The notes under the pieces were generated by a model. The model was not told the origin of the DNA, searched no databases, and saw only the letters and a list, made by a program, of their open reading frames with translations. DNA of 64,000 bases, from the NCBI GenBank assembly GCA_033675265.1, contig JAUJYZ010001342.1, positions 1 through 64,000 on the forward strand, read 5' to 3'. Within the stretch, counting starts at the first letter, position 1. Each line of letters opens with the position of its first letter. The position numbers and the translations under genes were made by a program. The DNA is from Actinostola sp. cb2023 (taxonomy: Eukaryota; Cnidaria; Anthozoa; Actiniaria; Actinostolidae). Positions 22,243-32,127 of the stretch are shown piece by piece.

Positions 22243-24405
22243 TATGGTCGTCCGAATGTTTCAAAATTCGCTAAATAAAAATCGCTGTCGCTAAAAATGA
22301 ATTCGTTGTCGCTAAATAGTAATCGCTGTCGCTGAATAAATATCGCTGTCGCTAAAAATGAATTCGTTCTCGCTAAATAGTAATCGCTGTCGCTAAATAG
22401 TAATCGCTGTCGCTGAATAAAAGTCGCTGTCGCTAAAAATGAATTCGTTGTCGCTAAATAGTAATCGCTGTCCCTGAATAAATATCGCTATCGCTAAAAA
22501 TGAATTCGTTGTCGCTAAATAGTAATCGCTGTCGCTAAAATGAAAATAAATCTTCGTTTTGTCATTCAAAAGCTGCAATCCGTAAAAAAATTAACGGTCT
22601 CTTATTTCAAAATAAAATTCGCTGTCGCCAAAAAGTGAATTCGCTGTCGCTAAAAATCATGCAGGCGCGCTAAAAATCCCCGTGTAGGGGTTGGTGGTGT
22701 GTGATACGGATTTACAAGGCATGATGGTTAAATCGTAAACGTGCACGTAGTCGTCATCCGTTGTCACTTACAGAGTTTTTAGAGATTCTTTACAGCTTAT
22801 TCAAGGTACTTAAAACATCTAATTATAGGATTCGAGAACTATATATGTGCATTCCTTTTTGTTTCTACGTAGAGCAACAATCTTTTTTAGCCGAATAAGA
22901 CATTTAATCAGGCTATGATGACCGTCAATATGCCAAAGGGCATTTGGGCCTGGGACGCTGTAACAACGACGTTTTATCACTCATGCGTCTCATGCACACG
23001 TTTATAGGATCAACTCGAATCATAGATAATCGAGCCCCGTTGAACTACGATACCTAGTCTCTTGAGGTGACCCCTCAGGATGGTCAAACCAGAGTTTTGG
23101 ATGTGCGGCAACTAGATCACGCATAACTGCCCCATCGAGTTTTGCGTCGTTTATTTCCGAGTAACGTTGATGACATATATCTAACTGGTGACATCTACGC
23201 CATAACGTAGATCTGGATATACAGATCAGAGCATGCCAGTGACAGAGATAGCTTTCTGATGTAAAGCCAATGCTGCGTAGGGACTCGATTTGTTCGCCAC
23301 TAATGTATGGCCTTCCTACATCAGTCACGTTGAGATCTGTATCTTGATCACAGGAGATCTGTAGGTTATTTGCAATAGCAGAAACGGTGCAACAGTGATT
23401 TATTCTGCTAGAATGATTTTGCCATCTCTCGAGAATGGCCAACAAGTACTGATATAGTGACGATAAGTCATTTTGTGTCACAGATCGGTGCATCAACTGA
23501 TTTGTTGTGTCGGTCGCACATTGAAGACGACTTATGATGCTGTCGATAACATTAGGATTTTGGGTTCCAGACAGCCTCTCTACATCATCTAATAAAGCTT
23601 CTATTGATCTAATAAATACTCAACTCGAACTGTCCGCCATTTTGGCAACACAACGTGAAACCCAGCTGCTGATTAAATGTCTTAATCGGCTAAAAAAGAT
23701 TGTTGCTCTACGTAGAAACAAAAAGGATTGCACATATATAGTTCTCGAATCCTATAATTAGATGTTTTTTAAAAGTACCTTGAATAAGCTGTAAAGAATC
23801 TCTAAAAACTCTGTAAGTGACAACGGATGACGACCACGTTTAACCATCATGCCTTGTAAATCCGTATCACACACCCCGCCTGCATGATTTTTAGCGACAG
23901 CGAATTCACTTTTTGGCGACAGCGAATTTTATTTTGAAATAAGAGACCGTTAATTTTTTTACGGATTGCAGATTTTGAATGACAAAACGAAGATTTATTT
24001 TCATTTTAGCGACAGCGATTACTATTTAGCGACAACGAATTCATTTTTAGCGACAGCGATATTTATTCAGCGACAGCGATTACTATTTAGCGACAACTAT
24101 AATTCATTTTTAGCGACAGCGATATTTATTCAGCGACAGCGATTACTATTTAGCGACAACGAATTCATTTTTAGCGACAGCGATATTTATTCAGCGACAG
24201 CGATTACTATTTAGCGACAACGAATTCATTTTTAGCGACAGCGATATTTATTCAGCGACAGCGATTACTATTTAGCGACAACGAATTCATTTTTAGCGAC
24301 AGCGATATTTATTCAGCGACAGCGATTACTATTTAGCGACAACGAATTCATTTTTAGCGACAGCGATTTTTATTCAACGAATTTTGAAACATTCGGACGA
24401 CCATA
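22243..24405. mobile_element. IS3EU-like foldback transposon, copy A
   Basis: The ends are TATGGTCGTCCGAATGTTTC and its inverse ending GGACGACCATA. The arms of about 0.65 and 0.73 kb are inverted repeats whose outer parts are tandem units with AGCGACAGCGAT and AGCGACAACGAATTC words. The centre holds a minus-strand integrase-type fragment. In copy B the flanks carry a 6-bp duplication, GAGCAA. In copy A the left flank is deleted and only the right GAGCAA (24406-24411) remains. TA...TA ends, 6-bp duplications and an integrase-type protein fit the IS3EU superfamily as I know it. Confidence 0.75.
23020..23496 (-). pseudogene. Helix-turn-helix part of an integrase-type transposase, broken
   Basis: The recognisable segment reads VGRPYISGEQIESLRSIGFT and then STLWRRCHQLDI and YSEINDAKLD. 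This resembles the N-terminal helix-turn-helix region (GRP, then an isoleucine/leucine helix, then SR-TLWRR) that precedes a DDE integrase core in cnidarian and fish mobile-element proteins. After MRDLVAAHP the frame departs from the expected NSG motif that copy B retains, and no DDE core follows within the element. It is therefore a remnant, and the element copy is defective. Confidence 0.6.
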
Positions 24406-25544
24406 GAGCAAGGGAGCACGGCAAAATCCTTTTTGAATGCTGCTTCACATGACTATCATGTGTCATATGTCTACTCCAATGTGAGGCGGATCTGACAGGA
24501 CTTCAGTGAGTCTAAATGTCTCTAAAACGGAGAAGATTTGGACGATCAGAGTCTGTTACATTTTATGTCGGCTGAAAGTCCTTTTCCTAGAAAAGGAAAG
24601 AATTATTCGATTTCCTGTGACATGAGCATTCGTCGTTGACAGATTCATAGCGCGTTCTACGGACTTTCGCGAAGTAAAGGATTATCATCAGTATCGATTC
24701 AGTCATCGAAATTCGCAAGCTAGTGTTTACTTTTTCCAATATGCATTGGTTTGCTGAGACAGTGTGGGAAGTAATTAGCGATACTTGTAAATCACAAAGA
24801 GCTATTCGAAAATGCTGGAAATTCGCATTTGTGACCCCCTAGATTTCAAAATTTTCTGGGGGGGGGGGGGGGCATGCCCCAAAACCCCCCTAGCTGCTCA
24901 CGCCTAACGGCGCTCGCTACGCGTGCCCCACACTTTTTGTTCCTTTGCTAAGGCCCTTGTTCACTTTTGCGTACCAACAAAAAAGGTCTAGCTACGGCCC
25001 TACAAGGTAAAAGTTTATAAATATCTACGACGAACTATGACCCCCATCTATGAAGGTCTGGGTATATCAACGATTCTGTGCTTGAAAAGGCCGAATAACA
25101 ATAATTTAAGAGCCCGCCAAGACAAATATTAGTGCACTAAACCATGTTGAATTTCTAGATGTTGCTTTCTTCAAATACTCCTTCTTTGCCACTTTAAATT
25201 CTTTGTGTGAGAAAGGTACTGAGAGTACGTTACTGGATTATTTTCGTGATTCGGGAAAATGAAATTTTGATATCCGTGATCCGTGATTCATTATTTTTTC
25301 CACCCGTGAACCGTGCCAGCGCCTGTTGGGTTTGGAGGGGGGTAGTGGTACTCCCTTTGTCCAAGTGGTAGGGGTGATTGGCGGTCGGTTTTGAAAACGA
25401 CCCCTAAAAGGTATGCATAAATTACAAGAGCTGTTGAAGCCATTTTCGTTTCGACCCCTAAAAGGTACGACCATATATGGCGAAGAAGTGATTGTGCTGA
25501 TATCGTTTAATCAGTGACTGGACAACATCTTTTTTCTGTTCTTT

Positions 25545-26712
25545 CATGAGGAGCCCCGACCCCAAACTTTTTGTCCCAGCAGGATAGCTGTGATATGTTT
25601 GCCTAGGGTTACTAGTTCGCAAAGCCAATTAGTCTTGGTCCAATAAGATTCGTTCTACTGACACATTAATCACAGACAATTCTTACACAACATGATAAAC
25701 AATTGCGGGTCATCGACGAGTTTTGGCGCTAGAATCAAAACATAATTCTTTGTGAGCTTTATTTTCACTGTTGGGTTGTCTAATATATGGAAAATGTCAC
25801 CTGGAAATGTGGGTAAGATATTCGTCGAGTACATTCAGGTATTGCTCGTCTGACTTTGAGACAAATACGGGATTTTATGCTGCAAACGTTCTGAAACCGA
25901 CACAGACTAATGTGACTATAAATCGCAGAGTACTCAACTTTATATTGCTAAACCCCAATGCTTTTGGGTGGCGCACCTGAAGGCAGGGTAGATAGTCGGG
26001 CGGCACGCCTGATATTCTATGGGTAAAGCATTGAACTTGAAGAACTTGAAGACACAGACTATAATACTAATCGCAGAGTACTGACATAACTCAACTTTAT
26101 ATTGCTAAACCCCAATGCTTTTGGGTGGCGCACCTGAAGGCAGGGTAGATTGTTCGAATGGCACGCCTGATATTCTATGGGTAAAGCATTGAACTTGAAA
26201 CACAGACTATAATACTAATCGCAGAGTATTGACATAACTCAACTTTATTATGCTAAACCCCAATGCTTTTGGGTGGCGCACCTGAAGGCAGGGTAGATTG
26301 TTCGGGTGGCACGCCTGATATTCTATGGGTAAAGCATTGAACTTGAAACACAGACTAAAATACTAATCGCAAAGTAGGCTGACAACTCAACTTAATTTGT
26401 ATTGCTAAACCGGCAATGATTTGTGGCGGCACGCCTGACTCGCTCGATATTCTATGGGTAGAGCATTGAACGTTTGATCAATATCAATATTATTTTAATA
26501 GAGACAAAATTTATCTTATTCACTTATTGGCCATATCTTTCTAAAATCAGTAAATATAAATCTACGACTAGTAATTCACGTCCCAGCATGAGCCTGGCCT
26601 ACACCGATGTATCGGGTACACAACCCCGCTGTGTTAATCCACCACAAATAATCATGCTGCGAGGCTTTTTTTGCTTCGCAAAACAAAAATGTTAGGGTCG
26701 GGGCTCGTCATG
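25545..26712. mobile_element. Non-autonomous element with ~140 bp internal tandem repeats
   Basis: The ends are CATGAGGAGCCCCGACCC and its inverse GGGTCGGGGCTCGTCATG. The element is absent from copy B, where the site near 57052 reads TTTCATGTTTG. About four tandem units (25.90-26.48 kb) each contain CCCCAATGCTTTTGGGTGGC and ATTCTATGGGTA(A/G)AGCATTG. The target duplication is ambiguous because the end itself begins CATG. No transposase. Confidence 0.8.
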
Positions 26713-27269
26713 ATGTTTGTTCAATAAAGAAAATAAATAATAATTGACCCTAAAAGGTATAGCCTCCTTTGCAGGCGTTCTTAGGTGAGGTCCTAAAATC
26801 CCGAGTGATGTTATGTAACTGATTTTGAGTCGAAAAGGTCCACATAGGAAATATTTTCAACCCTAAAAGGACTGCCGATCACCCCTACCATGCACTTGGA
26901 CAAAGTCACAAAGGGATGCAAGTTTTCCCGCCAAATTGAGTATCACGTGATCATTCGGTCAGCGGTTCATCACCATTAGTGACAAGAAACAAGTCCATTG
27001 TCCAGGAAGGTTTTCTATCTTGTTCTTTTAGAGTTCTGTAATCTTTCCCCATCACCTGGTAGATCCCAGTACACCAATAGTAAGTAGAGATACTATAGAC
27101 ATGTTGTTGAAACTGTTTTGAACTCTTTTAGAGTGAAATAATGGTTAGTGTTGTCGATCACGTGAATTTGTTGTCGTTGTTTATTTCTTCTGCTTCGTCA
27201 GTTTGGTCGTCAGTTTCCCTCAAACAACTTCGACACAAACTGTACTAATCTCTATTCTATGCAGAGCAA

Positions 27270-27542
27270 GTGTCATTAGTTTGTAGACCCGTGACCAGGG
27301 TTAGCTACAATAAAATATGTTGTGACAATCAGAATCTAGCTAGCTCTGACAGCTCTGTTTCTAGACTTTTCGCCCGAAGGCGAAGCCGAAGGAATCTTCA
27401 ATCGCGCGAATCTTCGAACGGGTCTTCAATCCATGAAGCCACGATTTATGTCCAGAAAGGTGATATGACCTTTAAAGAACCCAGGAGTGCAGTTAAACGG
27501 CCTTACAGTGATTATAAAAGACCACAATCTAGATACATGTAA
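27270..27542 (+). CDS. Possible exon of unknown protein (copy A)
   Basis: An open frame of about 90 codons, preceded by a plausible acceptor (TCTATGCAG at 27263) and retained almost unchanged in copy B at 57615-57890. The peptide is basic and disordered-looking (RRRSRRN, SSNGSS, KRPYSDYKRP). There is no good start or donor: the final codons run into a weak ACAT/GTAAAT site whose phase does not fit the WW exons. It could be an internal or last exon of a gene overlapping the duplication. Confidence 0.3.
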   Translation: MSLVCRPVTRVSYNKICCDNQNLASSDSSVSRLFARRRSRRNLQSRESSNGSSIHEATIYVQKGDMTFKEPRSAVKRPYSDYKRPQSRYM

Positions 27543-27766
27543 ATGCAAAATTTGAGACTCTTCATGCACGTGTTAAATATACGTGGGCTTCCTGTGTGTT
27601 TATGGTTACACGTGACCTGCACGTCAATCAAACTTATTTTGTTGTTCACTGTACTCTTTGTTAGAGATGTGTATTAAAATTCGTATTAATTTAACTACAT
27701 GTACACCCAATTTACACCGGCCAAGAGTATGTGTTTTTCCCAGTGACTTTGCTGCCTTGAACTCAG

Positions 27767-27846
27767 TCGCTTCTTCGGAGGGGGAGGGGGGAAGACGGAA
27801 GGGGAGCCACATCCCCTCCCCCCTCCCCCTCGAAGAAGCGACTGGG
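27767..27846. repeat. GC-rich hairpin
   Basis: CAGTCGCTTCTTCGGAGGGG and its inverse CCCCTCGAAGAAGCGACTG form a strong stem around a purine/pyrimidine strand switch. The hairpin recurs in copy B at about 58.10-58.18 kb. Confidence 0.6.
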
Positions 27847-28005
27847 TTCGAAGCAGGTGACTTTGCATTGGACAGAACTCATCGTTTTTAAAAGTATTTA
27901 TTTATAATCGGGGACGTAGGAGCTTGCAGTATGTGTCATTTTTTTGTGTGATGTTACGGTACTTTTTATTTCGAGATGTGGTATCGTCCTGGTTTGCGGT
28001 ATTTA

Positions 28006-28436
28006 CAGGGTTCCCACTGACCTTGAAAAGTCAGTGAATTCTGAATTTTTTTTCAAGGTCAGGGAATTGTCAGGGAATTTTGATTTTGGTCAGGGAATTT
28101 TGTAATTTGACAAAAAGGTCAGTGAAAAGTCAGGGAATTTCTGTCATCCTTCACAAAACTGTTTTGAATTCGGTGTAACTTTTAGACGGATCGTGATATC
28201 AATCATGATGAAAACTCACAAAAAAGTTTAAAAGTTGTCATTGACCTATATATGGTCCATGTAAATGTATTTCTTCATAGATACATGTACATACAGTATA
28301 TTGCATTAAGGCTATAGTAAGTCGCACTGCAGGATATCATATTAAAACAAGTGTACAGTATGGTCAGTAAAATGGGTCAGTAAGAAGTCAGGAAAAAGTC
28401 AGAGAATTTTATTTTTCCGGATGAGTGGGAACCCTG
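28006..28436. mobile_element. hAT-like MITE with 5-bp target duplication
   Basis: The ends are CAGGGTTCCCACT and AGTGGGAACCCTG, and ATTTA flanks both sides (28001-28005 and 28437-28441). Copy B has the empty site, a single ATTTA at 58343-58347. Internal CAGGGAATTTTG words repeat. CAGGG-type ends are typical of hAT elements; a 5-bp rather than 8-bp duplication is a less common variant. Confidence 0.85.
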
Positions 28437-28693
28437 ATTTAGGGGATTTCGGTATTCCGTTTGTTTCCAAAACAGTACTACTGTAGTTTCAAATTTCAAT
28501 TTTAGATGCAGTCTTTTTTATTTTTTGATGCAGTATTGCAGTGTCAGCTACGCCCCCCTGAAACTAAAATTAAACCCAAATACACATACATTGTACAATG
28601 TACAAACATGTTTACCATGTCTGTATTACTTTTTGGGCTGGAAGTCTGACGAATTGGACTACATGACGATGGATATCTTTTTGTTATTTTCAG

Positions 28694-31501
28694 AGTTGTA
28701 AAACGTTTTCACAAGAAATGAACTGTGATTGGACAGAGTTCTACAGTAGATCAGGACAGCTTCTGTTTTACTTCAATAAGAAGACTGCTGACCATAGATG
28801 GCCAGACTGGACTAGCAATGATGTAGGCATTTTAAATTGTCTTGCCTTCAATTTCCAGGATTATACTAATATCAGGGTTCACACTGCTTCTGGGATTCCT
28901 GGTAATGTCCTGGAATTTTCTATTAGTATTAGGTTAGATGATAATGAAACTATGATGAGCATAGACAGAACAAATGTTCGGAAAAAATCAGATGCCTCGA
29001 GCGGGATTCAAAACCACGACACCCCGATTTCATGACAGGTGCTCTACTCACTGAGCTACCGAGGCAACTATTACCGTAGGTTAAATATTAGAAAAAAATA
29101 AAATACTTATATTGTTTTAGTCAATAAATTTGGCAATTTGTAAGTTAAGGGTCCTGAATGAATGAATGAATCAACTTTATTTGATAAACGGACAAACCCG
29201 TGGCCCTCTGAATTTTTATATACCCTGAGCTGGAAAACTCCTGGAATTTTATAATCACCTGGTAGTACGAACCCTGTAATATGTACATGTATGTATTCAA
29301 CAATAAATTTCCTGGGATGTGTGTGGCTTTAATATCTGCCAGTGTTTACGGTATATAGCTGTACATGCATGTACATGTATGTCCAGTAGAAGGCAGGCAT
29401 TACAATACTGACAGGTGCATAGAGTGCAATATATTTGTTTTCATATATATGATACATTATTTGGTCCCATGGTTTTTTGAAATATCTTCTTATATTTCTG
29501 CCGTTTCAGATTTCTTGTTGTGAAACAATCAAGTCCAAAGAACTCAACTCTGACTGGATGGAGTTCTACTGTAAATCTGGAGAACTTCTGTTCTACTACA
29601 ATAAGAAGACAACTGAACACAGATGGCCAGACATGTCCTTAGATGCTCATGTAGGTTGATATATGTTTTCCACTTTTTAATGTGGCTAAATGTAATTTAG
29701 ACCAAGTTAAAATTGATGCGTGCTGGTCAGCGGTTCAGCCTGCTGCTGCGGGGTGCCCTCCCTCTTGTTGCAGGGCTGGCACATGTGGCTTTCATTGCGG
29801 ATCGCGTGATCCATTGCTGCTGGAGTGCTTGCTTAATGATAACAATGGAATAACTCTTACTCATCCCTCTATATTGTAGCAGGCTTCTCGATAGATTTTT
29901 GAACAGTCCTCTCAAAACTTTGAACAGGCGTTCCTGGTTGGAACCGGGGGAATAGAGATGAGTGGAATGGGAGGGGGCTGCGGATAGCGAAGAGGGGGAG
30001 GGCAAGGGGAGAAGGTTTGGAACGCCTACAATGTATAGATTTTACTATTTATTGACTATTTCAAATAGGACAACGTTTCTGAAAACATTAAAGATTAGAA
30101 AAGTGACTTTATTCCCCTTTACTCATACTGTAGAGCTTTGAGAATGGAATTCCTACTGATGGCCAGTTTCACCCCACCAAAGTGAGCGATGTTGGCACAC
30201 AGACTGAGGATTGTGGGTCTGTATCGCTAGGCAACGATGATAGTTTGAAGCTGGAAGGGAATCGTGTTAAAGCTGAAACGGAGAATGATACCATTGCTTC
30301 ACCACCTGGTTCCTGTGGCGAAGGAGCAGATTTGAAAGGCCAGGAAGGATTACTGTTTCCAGTAAAAAGTATTCTGAATTCAGAGTTTGTGAAAGACAAT
30401 GTAGAAGTATGGAAGAAGAAAGGACATGGTGATTACGATATTCATGCTGAGCAGCAAAATGATGCTAATATAATTAATACTGTGAATTCTAATCAACATG
30501 GTGAGACAGCCACAAAGCCATCTTCTTTACCATCAGTGACTGGGGATTCTGTAGAAGAAGAAAGCTGCTTGGTGACATCCATTGGAGATTCATCCTGTGC
30601 TGAGAATCAGACGACGCAAGTATCGACAAGTAAAAACAGTAAAGTAAACGTGGAAAGCAGTCAATCAACCAATTCAACATCTGATTCCATTAATAACACT
30701 ACCTTAAAACAGAACCGTCCTGCTGTAAAGAGACCATACAAGTGTAAAGTTTGTGGAAAAGCATTTTCCCGAGGTTGTCGGTTTGACCAACATGCTCTTA
30801 TTCATACTGGTGTTGAACCGTACAAAAGCCAGAGCTATGGAAAGGCGTTTACTTCACAAGGGGACCTCAAAGTACATGAGCGAATTCACACTGATGTTAA
30901 ACCATACCAATGTAAAACTTGTGGAAAGGAATTTAATGGACAAGATACCCTCAAAGTTCACGAGCGAATTCACACTGGTATTCAACCATACCAATGTAAA
31001 ACCTGTGGCAAGGAATTTAATGGACAAGATACCCTCAACGTTCACGAGCGAATTCACACTGGTGTTCAACCATACCAATGTAAAACCTGTGGAAAGGAAT
31101 TTAATGGACAAGATACCCTCAAAGTTCACGAGCGAATTCACACTGGTGCTAAATCATACCAATGTAAAACCTGTGGAAAGGAATTTAATGGACAAGATAC
31201 CCTCAAAGTTCACGAGCGAATTCACACTGGTGTTCAACCATACCAATGTAAAACTTGTGGAAAGGAATTTAATGGACAAGATACCCTCAAAGTTCACGAG
31301 CGAATTCACACTGGTGCTAAATCATACCAATGTAAAACCTGCGGCAAGGCGTTTGCACAACTCGGAAATCTTCAAATTCATGAACGCGTTCACACTGGTG
31401 TTAGACCGTACGAATGCACAACATGTGAAAAAACATTTGTACAACTCAGTTCACTGAAAGCACACGGGAGTAGGCATAGATCTACTAACATGAGATCCTA
31501 A
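28694..31501 (+). CDS. WW-WW-C2H2 zinc finger protein (5' end not found)
   Basis: Three phase-0 exons join cleanly: 28694-28822 (SCKTFSQEMNCDWTEF to HRWPDWTSND), 29510-29650 (ISCCETIKSKELNSDWMEF to HRWPDMSLDAH) and 30134-31501 (SFENGIPTDG to stop). The first two each encode a WW-like module with a first Trp, GxLLFY(F/Y)NKKT and HRWPD. WW modules bind proline-rich peptides. The last exon gives an acidic, Ser/Thr-rich linker and then nine C2H2 fingers. Finger 2 has lost its cysteines (YKSQSYGKAF). Fingers 3-7 are almost identical 28-residue units (CGKEFNGQDTL). Likely a nuclear DNA-binding protein. The start lies upstream and is unknown; the donors after the WW exons (GTAGGC, GTAGGT) are slightly weak. 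Confidence 0.75.
28993..29065 (-). ncRNA. tRNA-like SINE head or tRNA pseudogene
   Basis: 73 nt fold as a tRNA: acceptor stem GCCTCGG with (T)CGAGGC, D arm GCTC...GAGC within box A (TAGCTCAGTGAGTAGAGC), and a box B-like TTTTGAATCCC. The anticodon stem is imperfect and position 33 is not T, so it is not a functional tRNA. It sits in an intron of the WW gene; a sister copy is at 59057-59129. Most likely the RNA polymerase III promoter head of a tRNA-derived SINE. Confidence 0.7.
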
Positions 31502-32127
31502 TAAGTCAAGACACGTATTATGTTGGATTGAACCAGTGGTCTTGCGCACACAGGGAGCCCAATAAACTGAAACCACAAGCAGGAAGTTAGGGCATTCTTT
31601 ATCACTTGACTAATTTTTTATCAAGGCGCAAAGTGAATTATTGAAACTCGTTATTTTCACATGGTTAAGTTGACGTTTTATTTGTGATTTCAGACTAACA
31701 ATTAGTACGTTAAATTGATTTTTTGACAAACTGTACTTGCAGTGCAAACATTATTTCTATTGTCCAATGTCAACATTTTTTGTCGCGTTCTTTTTGTATT
31801 TACATTTATTATATTGATTCACAAAAGCATAGCCATGACGTGAATGTGAATAATTTACCCTGTAATGAACTAAGGCTGAGCAAATGCGTCTTCTGTCAAG
31901 GCGTACAGCGGTGTCTACATGTAATAATTCAAAACTGGAGTGTTGAGCCAAACCGAAACGCCAAAGAAAATGGACTCGTTTTACAAGGAAAATGAGGTCC
32001 AAGCAATTATTATTGGCATAAAATATAAATTGTTATTCACGTGGGTATTTGAAAAAAAGTGCCATAATTTGTACCTTGTTTTCCAGTACTTTCTGGACGT
32101 ACATTAATAACCGTCGCATTGGCCGGG

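Larger units (their letters stand above)
17873..29704. repeat. Segmental duplication, copy A
   Basis: Direct repeat of 45126-59766. The shared block begins near AATGGTAAGCTCCCATTCC in RACK1 intron 5 and ends near TTAATGTGGCTAAATGTAA after the second WW exon. Outside the inserted elements the copies are nearly identical over about 7 kb. Copy A has insertions that B lacks (18603-21772, 25545-26712, 28006-28436) and a deletion of about 0.2 kb just left of 22243. Confidence 0.9.

Noticed and set aside
28993..29065. Functional tRNA gene
   Set aside because: The anticodon arm is mispaired and the base before the anticodon is not T; it occurs within a duplicated repeat.
30753..31457. A 234-codon frame overlapping the zinc fingers
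   Set aside because: Out-of-frame shadow of the repeated finger units; it lacks any known domain.
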